64,000 bases of DNA from an uncultured Clostridia bacterium (GCA_934233735.1 CAKQGQ010000011.1:1-64000), one strand, 5' to 3'. Shown: positions 48,866 through 57,987, counted from the first letter of the stretch. Translations and numbers: made by a program. Notes: generated from the sequence alone by a model not told the origin.

Positions 48866-50429
48866 TTTCCATCCTCTGAAGCGCAAGTGCGATTGTCAGA
48901 CCCGGAATGACACGGTTGCCCGTGATTTCCGCGCCTAAAAGTTCGTTGATCTTTTTCAGACGATACTGCACCGTGTTTGTGTGGATTCCCATGAATTCCG
49001 CTGTTTTGCCGCTGTTCATTCCGGCATCCAGCGCAAAGGTTTCGAGCGTCTCAAGAAGCTGACGGGATTTGTTGTCCCCTTCTTTGCGGAACGGATCCAG
49101 TAAATCCATATAGGTCTTTTTCAGATGTCCGCCCTGCACCTGAATGTTGATGCAGTTGCTGACAAGCGCGAGCTCGTATTTTGAGAATACACGCTTGTAT
49201 GGGAAGATGCTTTCCACGAACGCCCATGTTTCGCCAATCAGACGGAAACCGTCGCCGGCGCCTTCGATACGATCAACACCTGTTACATGGAAAATACGAA
49301 CGCTTTTGTTCTCCTTCAGCGCGTCGAACAGCTCGATGCACACGCCCATGTCTGAGCGGTCCTCGTCCTCTTTCAGCTTTTCGCCTCTGAGAAGCACCGC
49401 GTAGCTCTCGTCGCCTTCGGTGATTTTGATAATATCAAGCAGTCCTTCGCCGACAAAACGGTCAATCGCCTCGTCCGCAGGTCCGTTCTCAATTCCGCGC
49501 GCATAAAATACAGACAAAATATCTGACGCCTTCACGCCTGCTTCCTCGCGCAGCGAATATGCCAGACTCTTGTTTCCGCGCATCAGGGCTTTGACAAGCT
49601 CGGCTTTCGCATCGCGCTCCGGCGTGAATTTCCACATGCCCATTGCAAGCTCGATGATTTCCGCAAGTTTTGTGATTTCGCCCGCCGAATAATTATCGTC
49701 ATTGTCCACGATGAACAGATAGTATTTTTCGTTGTTTAAATACAGCAGTCCCCAGTATGTAAGCACGCCGTTAATCTCAATCAGGCTGTAGATATGACCG
49801 AGATTGAGCGCGACTTCCCTGCCTCGCCGGATGACCTCGTTAATCGTCGCCTGATGTCTGGTCTCAATCGTAAATACAGGGTTGAACTCCTCGCTGAGCA
49901 AAACCACCTGAAAGTCGTTGTTGACTGCCGCCTCGTGAAGTGCCTGCTGGAAACTTGCGTGCTTCTCAAAATTCAGCAGGTGGAAGATGGTATTGTTAAT
50001 CAGGCTGTTTTTGAAGTTATTGCCGTACAAAACCTGCTCCATGACTTCTTCAATCAGCTTGGAATAGTCCGTTTTTTCGCCGTCCACCATGATGAGAAGC
50101 GGAATTCCTGCCGCATCTGCAGCGCTTGTAACCTCTTTCTCCACAGGCTTGGTGCTCTTTTCACGCTGGAATACAACGATTGCCGGCACATCAGCTTTTG
50201 CAAGTTCCGTGATGGTTTCGCACTGCGCCTTCACATCGTTTTTCATCCCCGCAAAAGTCGTAAGTATCATCGTCCCGCTGTTTCCGTTGCAGGCAAGCGC
50301 CTCCGCCGGAGTCGCAGCGTCCATGACCGACACCGCCTTGACGCGGTTATCCATGTTCTTTTCACCCGCTACCACGATGCATTTTCTGAACGAATCAAGC
50401 TGCAAGCAGTCTTTAACTGTCACTTTCAT
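48852..50429 (-). CDS. PucR family transcriptional regulator
   Basis: The 525-residue protein has an N-terminal PucR domain (MKVTVKDCLQLDSFRKCIVVAG), a long middle part resembling a GGDEF-like/CdaR sensor region, and a C-terminal helix-turn-helix (TAEFMGIHTNTVQYRLKKINELLG) of the PucR HTH_30 class. Relatives regulate purine or amino acid catabolism. Its ATG at 50429 lies inside the end of ftsH and its end overlaps dus, so it may be read from the ftsH transcript. The target genes are not apparent. Confidence 0.88.
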   Translation of the reverse strand: MKVTVKDCLQLDSFRKCIVVAGEKNMDNRVKAVSVMDAATPAEALACNGNSGTMILTTFAGMKNDVKAQCETITELAKADVPAIVVFQREKSTKPVEKEVTSAADAAGIPLLIMVDGEKTDYSKLIEEVMEQVLYGNNFKNSLINNTIFHLLNFEKHASFQQALHEAAVNNDFQVVLLSEEFNPVFTIETRHQATINEVIRRGREVALNLGHIYSLIEINGVLTYWGLLYLNNEKYYLFIVDNDDNYSAGEITKLAEIIELAMGMWKFTPERDAKAELVKALMRGNKSLAYSLREEAGVKASDILSVFYARGIENGPADEAIDRFVGEGLLDIIKITEGDESYAVLLRGEKLKEDEDRSDMGVCIELFDALKENKSVRIFHVTGVDRIEGAGDGFRLIGETWAFVESIFPYKRVFSKYELALVSNCINIQVQGGHLKKTYMDLLDPFRKEGDNKSRQLLETLETFALDAGMNSGKTAEFMGIHTNTVQYRLKKINELLGAEITGNRVIPGLTIALALQRMENAKK

Positions 50430-52434
50430 CCTTTTCCTCTTCTTTCTGAGGGTTTTCATCCTCGCCTAAGTAGTCAGAGTCGTATTTCTTAAGTTCTTCC
50501 ATAAGTCTGCGCTCTTCCTCTTCTCTGAGCTGTTCTCTTTCCTTTGCTTCCTGTTCGTCCTGCGCCTTCTTCGCCTCGTCCGCCTTTTCAACCTGTTCCT
50601 TCAGGTCGTCCGCTGAAATTTTGCCGGTATAAAGGTCTTCAAACTGTTCGGCGTCAAGCGTTTCCACAAGGAGCAAAGCTTTTGCGACGTTTTCCAGAGT
50701 CTCGTCATGCTCTGTCAAAATTCTCATCGCTTCTTCGTATGCTTCATCTACAATTCTTCTGATTTCTTCATCGATTTCCTGTGCCGTATGCTCGGAGTAA
50801 TTTTTATGCGCTGTGAAGTCGTTTCCGAGGAAAACCTCATCGTCCGCACCATAGCTTACCGCACCGAGCTTATCACTGAATCCGTACTTGGTTACCATCT
50901 CGCGCGCAATCGCAGTTGCCTGCTTGATGTCACCGGAAGCACCAATGGAAATATCGTCAAGCTTTAATTTTTCCGCTACACGACCGCCCATGCACGAAAC
51001 GATGTGGTTGTACATGGAAGTCTTTGTATCAAACATTTTATCATCTTCCGGAAGATACATCGTGTATCCGCCGGCTCTTCCTCTCGGAATAATCGTAACC
51101 TCGTGAATCGGCATATGCTTCGGCAGGGATCTTGCAACGATTGCATGACCCGCTTCGTGATAAGCCGTGAGCTTCTTTTCTTCATCGGATACCACACGCG
51201 ACTTCTTCGCCGGACCCATCTGCACTTTACGGATTGCCTCTTCGATTTCTTCCATTCGAATGAAGCGCCCGTTTCTGCGCGCCGTAATCAAAGCTGCCTC
51301 GTTGAGGATATTTTCAAGGTCTGCAGGGGTTGAGCCCATCGTTCTTCTTGCCAAGACCTTCGGCGTTACATCGTCCGCAAGCGGTTTGTTCTTCGCATGG
51401 ACTTTGATAATTTCTTCACGGCCCTTTACATCCGGAATTCCGATTACAACCTGACGGTCGAATCTGCCCGGTCTGAGAAGCGCAGGGTCAAGGATGTCAG
51501 GTCTGTTGGTTGCCGCCAAAATAATAATTCCGGAGTTCTCCGCAAAACCATCCATTTCAACCAAAAGCTGGTTGAGGGTCTGCTCTCTTTCGTCGTGACC
51601 GCCGCCGATTCCGGCACCTCTTTTGCGTCCGACCGCATCAATTTCGTCGATAAAGATGATGCAAGGCGCATTTTTCTTCGCCTGGTCAAACAAATCTCTG
51701 ACTCTGGATGCACCGACGCCGACGAACATTTCAACGAAGTCCGAACCACTGATTGTAAAGAACGGTACGCCCGCTTCTCCCGCCGTTGCTCTGGAAATAT
51801 AGGTTTTTCCGGTTCCCGGAGGGCCTACCAGCAAAATTCCCTTCGGAATTCTGGCTCCGAGTTCTCTGTATTTTCTCGGGTCTTTCAGGAAGTCAACAAC
51901 CTCCGAAAGCTCCTGTTTTTCTTCTTCCAGACCTGCAACATCGTCAAAGGTAACTTTCTTGTCGCCGCCCTTGACCAGCTTCGCCTTCGACTTCGCGAAC
52001 TGGAACGCTTTGCCGTTTCCGCCCTGATTCATCATGATATAGAACAGGAAAATCAGTGCGCCGATCATAATCACATTTGGAATCAGCGACCACAGCCATG
52101 AACTCGTATCCGGCTTCGGGCTGGACAGGCTCTTGATGATTCCCGCATCCATCTGGTCGAAAATATAAGTCTCTTCAAGCCAGTTGATTTCAACGATGGA
52201 CGGCGCATACGCATAGACCATCGTGGTTTTTCCGGTCATGCCTTTCAGCGTCGTGCTTTCGATGGAAATCTCGCTGATTTTTTCGTTCTTTACAAGCTCC
52301 GTAAACTGCGAGAAGGAGACTTCTTTCATTGTAATCTGGTCGTTTCCCATGAATCCCTTGCAAAAATATGCCAAAGAAATAACCAAGGCAAAGACTAGTA
52401 TATAAACAGTAAGATTTTTTGAAAATTTTTTCAC
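50413..52434 (-). CDS. ftsH: ATP-dependent zinc metalloprotease FtsH
   Basis: The 673-residue membrane AAA+ protease has two N-terminal helices with an extracytoplasmic loop, Walker A GPPGTGKTYISRA, Walker B IIFIDEIDAVG, the SRH region ATNRPDILDPALLRPGRFDRQ, and the zinc site AYHEAGHAIV. The last 60 residues are a charged Glu/Lys-rich tail. It degrades damaged membrane proteins and short-lived regulators. The start is GTG at 52434 preceded by AAAGGGG. tilS lies upstream; the hpt gene usually between them is missing. Confidence 0.97.
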   Translation of the reverse strand: MKKFSKNLTVYILVFALVISLAYFCKGFMGNDQITMKEVSFSQFTELVKNEKISEISIESTTLKGMTGKTTMVYAYAPSIVEINWLEETYIFDQMDAGIIKSLSSPKPDTSSWLWSLIPNVIMIGALIFLFYIMMNQGGNGKAFQFAKSKAKLVKGGDKKVTFDDVAGLEEEKQELSEVVDFLKDPRKYRELGARIPKGILLVGPPGTGKTYISRATAGEAGVPFFTISGSDFVEMFVGVGASRVRDLFDQAKKNAPCIIFIDEIDAVGRKRGAGIGGGHDEREQTLNQLLVEMDGFAENSGIIILAATNRPDILDPALLRPGRFDRQVVIGIPDVKGREEIIKVHAKNKPLADDVTPKVLARRTMGSTPADLENILNEAALITARRNGRFIRMEEIEEAIRKVQMGPAKKSRVVSDEEKKLTAYHEAGHAIVARSLPKHMPIHEVTIIPRGRAGGYTMYLPEDDKMFDTKTSMYNHIVSCMGGRVAEKLKLDDISIGASGDIKQATAIAREMVTKYGFSDKLGAVSYGADDEVFLGNDFTAHKNYSEHTAQEIDEEIRRIVDEAYEEAMRILTEHDETLENVAKALLLVETLDAEQFEDLYTGKISADDLKEQVEKADEAKKAQDEQEAKEREQLREEEERRLMEELKKYDSDYLGEDENPQKEEEKDESDS

Positions 52435-52478
52435 TTTTTTCCCCTTTCATTTGTTTCTGTCTACAAACATTTCGTTGT

Positions 52479-52507
52479 ATTTTACCACAAATTTTATAAA
52501 ATTTCAA
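52479..52507 (-). promoter_or_regulatory. ftsH promoter
   Basis: Minus-strand TTGAAA (52502-52507) and TAAAAT (52479-52484) are 17 nt apart, overlapping the end of tilS. Confidence 0.6.
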
Positions 52508-54257
52508 GAAGCAAAACTGTTTCTGTTTCACCATTCACCGCAAAATCCGCGGAAAACCTGCCTTTTTCACGAAGCTGTACGCTTTCAAAGCGCTCCGAAG
52601 GCAAAATCCACAAAATTCGGTTTCCGCAAGCCAGCAGCTCGATTTCATCGCGGTCGATTTTCGGCAGCTTCACATCGACAAAGAAGTCCTGCAGCTTTTT
52701 GCTTTTCACGCCGTCTTTGTGCCTGATGGCAATTCGGTCGCCGTCCCTTCGCGTCCGAATGCAGATGCTTTCCGCCTCGCTTTTCGTCAGTCCGAACACG
52801 CCGCGGACTTTCGCCGCGTGTTCGCCCTCGGTTTCGACCGCGCTGCTTGTGCGTGCGCTGACCGGCATATTCGCGCCGTACATAGACGCGTCATCAATCC
52901 CGACCGCACTATCTGCGCGTGCATTTGCCGCCGTTCTCGCGCTTACGGCTTGTCTCGCGCTTGCTCCGCTCTGCTCCGCAAACGCTTCCGGGCTCAGGAA
53001 TCGCATCCGATAGCGTCTTTCATCCTGTATCTCCGCCGTCTTATAAAAGCGCAGCCTGTCATAAACCTTCGCCGCGCGGTACCCATCCGCTAAGTCGCAG
53101 GCCGCTGACGGACTTTCGGAAAACAGCACTCTCTCCACTGCCGAAAGCTGCGCCTCCGTTATGTTTTCCGTCATGCCGATTCCTGTCAGTACTTTATTAT
53201 ATACCCGCATTCTGACAGCTCTATGAAGACTTTTTACGTTTGAAACAAAAATTTCTCGCTCCGCTTCGGCCTCGACGCCGTCGTGTTTACGCTCTCCTTC
53301 GCGCTCGCCATCTTCCTCGCGGACGGCCTTGGCTTCGCGTGCGCCATTGTCCCCGCGTGTGCTGTCATCTTCGCCGACAAGCGCTGCCGTCAATGCGCGC
53401 TCCGCTTCTTCGTTCAAAAATTCTTTATCACATGCCGCATTTCTTCCGAGGCGGTCGATGGTTTCAATGATGTTCGCATTGAAATTCTCCGCCAGATACG
53501 GCAAAAGTTCCAGCCTGATTTTATTCCGCGCATAAATCGCTTCTTTATTAGTATGGTCAATTCGAGGCGATAAATTTCGCGCCTCGCAGTATTTTTCGAT
53601 TTCGTCTCTCGTGACATCCAAGAGCGGCCGAATGACCGGAACATCGCCTTCATATCGTTTATAGGCGATTCCCGCAAGCCCGTCCGTTCCTGTGCCTCTA
53701 AGCACTCGGAACAAAATCGTCTCCGCCTGGTCATTCGCATTCTGCGCAACCGCAATCACGATTTTTTCCTGCGCTGCGACGGCTGCCGCGCCGCCTCCAC
53801 GCGCAGTCGGATTCGCGCACCCGACGGCGCCTGCGTCTTTCCCGAAACTTGCCTGCTCGGCAGAATCCGTGTTGCGTGCGCGCGCTGCGTGCCCCGCGAT
53901 TTCTGCGGCGGTCTTTATAAACGCTTCATAGCGCGCCTTTCTGCCCGCCTCCTCCGAAGTCAGGCCTTCTTCCCGCGCCAGCTGATTGCAGTCCACCACA
54001 AAGCTTCTGCACACAAGCCCTCTCTGCCTGCAAAGCGCTTCAACATATTCCTGGTCTTCCTCCGCCGCGCCCGGTCGGAACTTATGATTGACATGTACCG
54101 GATGAATCGTTAAATTCATCTCGCACGCAATCTCACACAAAACATCAAAAAGGCACACCGAATCAGGGCCTCCCGAGAGTCCCAATACAATGTGCATACC
54201 GTTCTGCAGCAAATCATGCTTTTTTATTGTCTCAAATACTTTCTGTTTTACATCCAT
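52494..54257 (-). CDS. tilS: tRNA(Ile)-lysidine synthetase with three low-complexity insertions
   Basis: The 587-residue enzyme converts C34 of tRNA-Ile(CAU) to lysidine. The PP-loop LGLSGGPDSVCLFD is at about 25-38, NANDQAETILFRVLRGTG near 173-190, and the C-terminal TilS domain after about 490. Typical TilS has about 430-470 residues. The excess comes from Ala/Arg/Glu/Gly-rich insertions at roughly 124-164, 294-335 and 425-485, all between recognisable core segments. The frame is open throughout, so the protein is probably functional. Confidence 0.93.
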   Translation of the reverse strand: MDVKQKVFETIKKHDLLQNGMHIVLGLSGGPDSVCLFDVLCEIACEMNLTIHPVHVNHKFRPGAAEEDQEYVEALCRQRGLVCRSFVVDCNQLAREEGLTSEEAGRKARYEAFIKTAAEIAGHAARARNTDSAEQASFGKDAGAVGCANPTARGGGAAAVAAQEKIVIAVAQNANDQAETILFRVLRGTGTDGLAGIAYKRYEGDVPVIRPLLDVTRDEIEKYCEARNLSPRIDHTNKEAIYARNKIRLELLPYLAENFNANIIETIDRLGRNAACDKEFLNEEAERALTAALVGEDDSTRGDNGAREAKAVREEDGEREGERKHDGVEAEAEREIFVSNVKSLHRAVRMRVYNKVLTGIGMTENITEAQLSAVERVLFSESPSAACDLADGYRAAKVYDRLRFYKTAEIQDERRYRMRFLSPEAFAEQSGASARQAVSARTAANARADSAVGIDDASMYGANMPVSARTSSAVETEGEHAAKVRGVFGLTKSEAESICIRTRRDGDRIAIRHKDGVKSKKLQDFFVDVKLPKIDRDEIELLACGNRILWILPSERFESVQLREKGRFSADFAVNGETETVLLLEIL

Positions 54258-54333
54258 ATTTGTATTCTATCACATCGCGCCGCCGATTTCTATGAATTTT
54301 GTGTGAGTTTACGTTTGTCCGCCGCCCGGTGCT

Positions 54334-54387
54334 AGCGGCAGGCGGCGGCGGTTCGCGAATGTCGCCTGCCGCTCTTTGCAAAGCGGC
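54334..54387. repeat. GC-rich overlapping hairpins
   Basis: AGCGGCAGGCG at 54334-54344 pairs perfectly with CGCCTGCCGCT at 54363-54373. The second arm can alternatively pair with AGCGGC at 54382-54387. The two stems are mutually exclusive. Confidence 0.7.
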
Positions 54388-54426
54388 GGGTTTAGGGCGC
54401 GCCGCCTGTGCAGGAGCACGCATTGC

Positions 54427-54515
54427 CTTGAGGTGCTGGGATTTTCTGTGATCGACTAACTTGGGGCGCTGGGATTTTCTGTGATCGACTAACTTGGGGC
54501 GCTGGGATTTTCTGT
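54427..54515. repeat. 33-bp direct tandem repeat, 2.7 copies
   Basis: Units at 54427-54459 and 54460-54492 differ at two positions, and a third unit stops after 23 bp at 54515. Each contains GCTGGGATTTTCTGT. There are no spacers, so it is not a CRISPR array. The truncated third unit ends 2 bp before the inverted-repeat element. Confidence 0.85.
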
Positions 54516-54517
54516 AA

Positions 54518-54794
54518 AAATGTATATTTACATACCAAACTGTCTTTTTCTTAATGTTGGCGTGTAAAAAAATACATTTAATGTAAAACCTATTTTTAAT
54601 TCAAGGCTGTTTCTGCAAAAGAAAGCCCTATCAAAAAAAGCGATGCCAAAAGACGTTGAAATTTCAACATCTTTTTTTCCGTAAAATAGACATTTTTTTA
54701 TGTCATTTATCGACTATAAAAGAGCTGTATAAAGCTGGAAAAAAAGACACGCGAAGAAGCGTTTTTTGATGAATTGGTATGTAAATATACATTT
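54518..54794. mobile_element. MITE-like element with 21-bp perfect terminal inverted repeats
   Basis: The left end at 54518-54538 (AAATGTATATTTACATACC plus AA) is the exact reverse complement of the right end at 54774-54794. The 235-bp interior is AT-rich, codes for nothing recognisable, and contains further palindromes (TACATTTAATGTA near 54570 and GTTGAAATTTCAAC near 54656). No target-site duplication is evident. Size, ends and lack of genes fit a miniature inverted-repeat transposable element; a large structured RNA is an alternative. Confidence 0.6.
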
Positions 54795-54876
54795 CGTCCT
54801 ATCGCCCTGCTGGTTTTTTCCCTTATCGACTTTTTCGTACTATTACCCTGCCGGTTTGCGCCATCCTCCTGCACCC

Positions 54877-55818
54877 CTACAGTATCTTTACCACCGCAAC
54901 CGTCAGATCGTCGCGCTCTCTGTCCGCATATCGCAAAATTGCTTCACCCAGAATCTCTCCTGCCAGCCGCCTCGCCGAAAGATGCGCAAGTTCCGCGGCG
55001 GTTCGGCTTTCGAGCAGTTCGTGCAGCCACGCGCCGTCGCTTCCGTCCGCGCGGGCGGCTTCGGTAACGCCGTCGGATACCATGACAACGATGTCGCCCG
55101 CTTTCAAGCGAACCGCGATATGATTCAGCCGAACCTCCGGTATAATTCCAATCGGAAGCGCAGCCTGCTCGAACTTCTTAACCTTGCCGTTCCGAAGAAG
55201 AAAGGAGGAGGCTGCGCCCATTTTATAAAATTTTGCCTTTGCGGCATTTCTGTCTATTATCAAAAGATCCACAGTCGCAAAACATTCCGCTTCCCCTGCG
55301 GCTGCGCTGCTGCAGCGGGCCGCCCGCGCCTGCTGCAGCGGCTCAGGTTTCTTCTCGCATTCCTGTATTGCAGGCCGGCATTTCTGCCCGTCTTCCCGCG
55401 CTTTTGGCCGGCAATTTCTCATATCGTCGCACTTCGCCTGCGCTTCTTCGCAGGCAAGCATGTAGCGGTTCACTTCTTTAATCGCAAATGCCGGCCTCAT
55501 ACCGCTTTTAAGGTTTTTGCGCAGCCGCCGTGCGACCGCACGGCTTTCCGCCGCCGCCATTATCCCCTTTCCCATCCCGTCTGACAGGATAAGGGCGAGG
55601 CTGCCGTCAGGCAGCCCCGAGGAAATCGCGGTGTCACCGCTGATTTCCTCGGCGGCGGCGGTCGCATAGCCGACACTTAGGCGTAAAGCTTCCTCTTCCG
55701 CAGCATCGCCTTGTCCTCTCTCAGCAGTATTCTCAACAGCATCCTTTTTCCCGCTGTTTTCGTTTTGTTCAGCCTTTAAACTTTCCACAGGAATCTCCTG
55801 CATTTTCCTCAGTCCCAT
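54877..55818 (-). CDS. SpoIIE-type PP2C serine phosphatase (soluble)
   Basis: The 313-residue protein has the PPM/SpoIIE phosphatase motifs ISGD (about 59-62), LILSDGMGKG (77-86), CFATVDLLIID, GAASSFLLRNGKV, VVMVSDGV and RERDDLTVAVVKI, which provide the metal-binding Asp residues. Full SpoIIE has an N-terminal ten-helix membrane domain that is missing here, so this may act on another anti-sigma pathway or be a cytosolic paralogue. A Cys/Glu/Arg-rich insertion occupies about 123-178. The ATG at 55818 is chosen by spacing from GAGGGG. Confidence 0.8.
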   Translation of the reverse strand: MGLRKMQEIPVESLKAEQNENSGKKDAVENTAERGQGDAAEEEALRLSVGYATAAAEEISGDTAISSGLPDGSLALILSDGMGKGIMAAAESRAVARRLRKNLKSGMRPAFAIKEVNRYMLACEEAQAKCDDMRNCRPKAREDGQKCRPAIQECEKKPEPLQQARAARCSSAAAGEAECFATVDLLIIDRNAAKAKFYKMGAASSFLLRNGKVKKFEQAALPIGIIPEVRLNHIAVRLKAGDIVVMVSDGVTEAARADGSDGAWLHELLESRTAAELAHLSARRLAGEILGEAILRYADRERDDLTVAVVKIL

Positions 55819-55950
55819 GTCACACAACCCCTCAGCAATCCGTATAAATTTTCGGCACGAATCCGAAAATTCTTCCTTTTATGCCGCATTGTATCACACA
55901 GAAGGTGCGGAATCTGTCGAAATCTGCAGGTTTCAACACAAAACACAAGT

Positions 55951-56571
55951 TTAAAATGCTTTTGCCACCATCCTCACGAACGCGTCCACCGTCGCCGCAA
56001 AAGCTGCAACTGCACAGATTCCACCGTACACAGGAATCGGAAGCACCATGCAAGCAAAAGGGAAGGCGAAGAGCAAAATCCCTGCCGCCCTGTTTAACAG
56101 CGTGTGCATGGTAATCAGCTTTTTGTGCATTGCAAAACACGCAATCGCATTCTTCACCTTCAGATAAAACACAAATGCTGCGCTAATCAAAAGCCACGCC
56201 GGTATTTGTGCCCAATAGACAGGCAGCAGCTTTACACAGGCGACCGCTGCAAATACTATGTCTGCAGCCGAATCCAGCACTGCGCCCACTCGGCTTTCGG
56301 TCCCTCTTTTTCGGGCAATCGGTCCGTCCAGCATATTGGTCAGCCCTGCCAAAGCGTACACGCAGTAAAATGCCATGCCAAGCGGCTCAAGCAAAAGTAA
56401 AATGCCCGAAAGTCCAATTCGCATACTCGTCAGCACATTCGCAGGCGACACAAGCGCGGCCACCCCGCGCCCCGCCGCCTGCGAACCCTCCGTGCGAGCG
56501 CCCGACGCGTCGACTCCATCTATAAGTGTAGCCGACATTTTAAATTCCGAAGAAGTTTTTTCCGTTTTCAT
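55951..56571 (-). CDS. CDP-alcohol phosphatidyltransferase family protein
   Basis: The 206-residue membrane protein has the signature DGPIARKRGTESRVGAVLDSAADI, matching DGxxAR-x8-GxxxDxxxD exactly, and about five to six helices. It may make phosphatidylglycerophosphate or another phospholipid. The first ~40 residues are an unusual Ala/Gly/Ser-rich extension. The start at 56571 lies within tatD and is supported by AGAGG 6 nt upstream; an inner ATG at 56538 is possible. Confidence 0.82.
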   Translation of the reverse strand: MKTEKTSSEFKMSATLIDGVDASGARTEGSQAAGRGVAALVSPANVLTSMRIGLSGILLLLEPLGMAFYCVYALAGLTNMLDGPIARKRGTESRVGAVLDSAADIVFAAVACVKLLPVYWAQIPAWLLISAAFVFYLKVKNAIACFAMHKKLITMHTLLNRAAGILLFAFPFACMVLPIPVYGGICAVAAFAATVDAFVRMVAKAF

Positions 56572-57436
56572 AGGTTGCCTCTGCTGCTTTCTCGTAGCTT
56601 ATGCCTTTGATTTCGGCGATTTTACGAACTACGAATTCCACATATTCGCTCTTGTTCTGCTTCCCGCGATACGGAACGGGTGTAAGGTACGGTGCATCCG
56701 TTTCCGCCATCAAAAACTCCAGCGGAATCGCCTCGACGACATGCACCGTCTTCTTATTATTCTTGTATGTGAGCGGTCCATCGACACCAATCGTCGCGCC
56801 AGCCTTCACATATTCGATGGCAAGCTCGCGACTTCCACTGAAGCAGTGAATGTCGACCCTCGCATCGCCGCCGCAGTCGCCGAAGGCGACTGCCCGGTGC
56901 GACAGCACCTTGCCGCCCACCCCCATGATGTCAAACTCGGACGGGGCGGTCGGCAGGCGGCGTGGCGGGAACCACGACTTTCGCTCGTCTGAAAACGCGC
57001 CCTCCTCCTTCAGTATGTCGAACACCTCTTGGTCGGCTTCCCTGGAATGTACCACAATCGGCAGCTTCAGTTCATTTGCAAGCTGAATCTGCCTGCGGAA
57101 CCAATGGTGCTGCACATCGCGCGGCGACAGGTCATAGTGGAAGTCGAGCCCGATTTCGCCGATTGCCTTGACTTTCGGCTCGTTTTTTGCGATTTGGCGG
57201 AATCGTTCCAGCATCGCCTCGTCCATCAGCTTTGAATCGTGCGGGTGCATTCCGATGACCGCATAGCACCACGGATAGCGGTTTGCGTGCTCGACTGCCA
57301 AAAGACTGGATGGCTCGTCGAAGCCCACATCCATCACCAGTCCGACATCCGAGGCTTCGATTTCCGTCGCCAGGGCCACGCGCTCCTCGTCTGTAAACGA
57401 ATCATTATTCAAATGTGTATGTGTATCAAACAGCAT
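56540..57436 (-). CDS. tatD: TatD family metal-dependent hydrolase with a palindromic in-frame insertion
   Basis: The 298-residue TIM-barrel hydrolase shows FDTHTHLN, IGEIGLDFHYD, PIVVHSREAD, IHCFSGS and ETDAPYLTP, the metal-binding motifs of TatD DNases. Usual length is about 255. The extra ~45 residues sit at about 147-193, just before IHCFSGS. Their DNA (56858-56998) contains two perfect hairpins (56873-56893 and 56896-56909). The reading frame is intact. Confidence 0.93.
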   Translation of the reverse strand: MLFDTHTHLNNDSFTDEERVALATEIEASDVGLVMDVGFDEPSSLLAVEHANRYPWCYAVIGMHPHDSKLMDEAMLERFRQIAKNEPKVKAIGEIGLDFHYDLSPRDVQHHWFRRQIQLANELKLPIVVHSREADQEVFDILKEEGAFSDERKSWFPPRRLPTAPSEFDIMGVGGKVLSHRAVAFGDCGGDARVDIHCFSGSRELAIEYVKAGATIGVDGPLTYKNNKKTVHVVEAIPLEFLMAETDAPYLTPVPYRGKQNKSEYVEFVVRKIAEIKGISYEKAAEATYENGKNFFGI

Positions 57437-57466
57437 ATTTTCCCTCCTGCAATATTTTGCGATGTG

Positions 57467-57893
57467 AAAAGTTGGACTTTTTTCTCACATTTCCAGATTG
57501 TCCAACTTTTCTTCATTTGATTACGTTTAAAGTCAGTATAATATGGTTGGATTTCGGCCAATGTTGGACGAAATCGTCATCCTATCTAAATTGTCCAACA
57601 AAGCTCACCGAAAACAATCAGTTTTGTTGGACAATTTTCGGCCACCGATATAAAACTCCAACTTCCGGCATTTCCACCTGGGTTTTTTGACGCTGAAGCG
57701 CTCTTTTGTTGGAGTTTTTCGCTGCTGACCGAAAAAATCCAACTTTCCCTGTTGCAGGGTAGCCACAAGCCAAGACAAGCGCAGGCAAAAGGCAGGCGCA
57801 AACACAAGTCAAGGCAAAGCAAGGCGGCCGCAATACAATTATATGAAAAAAATTGTCCGGTTTCAGCGCCCAGCCTAGTATCGGACAATTTTT
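57467..57893. repeat. Series of hairpins sharing a GTTGGAC core
   Basis: Perfect inverted repeats are found at 57467-57477/57500-57510 (11 bp), 57588-57602/57623-57637 (15 bp), 57652-57662/57708-57718 (11 bp) and 57848-57859/57882-57893 (12 bp). A longer imperfect pair (57546-57557 with 57729-57743) encloses the middle two. The core GTTGGAC or a close variant occurs about eleven times in both orientations. Confidence 0.8.
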
Positions 57894-57987
57894 CACTTAT
57901 TTATATTCCTGCACTTCGCACGTCCGGCAGCGTGTGCAAACGCGCATCAAATTACCAACGCGCAACAACATGCCAACACGCAACGCT

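Larger units (their letters stand above)
54258..54876. other. Repeat-rich intergenic region between tilS and the SpoIIE-like gene
   Basis: No gene is recognised. In order it holds a GC-rich palindrome cluster (54334-54387), 2.7 copies of a 33-bp tandem repeat (54427-54515), and a 277-bp element bounded by 21-bp perfect inverted repeats (54518-54794). Confidence 0.7.

Noticed and set aside
54427..54515. CRISPR array
   Set aside because: The repeats are directly adjacent without spacers and no cas gene is present.
54766..55584. 272-residue plus-strand frame
   Set aside because: It is antisense to the SpoIIE-like gene, whose motifs are complete on the minus strand.
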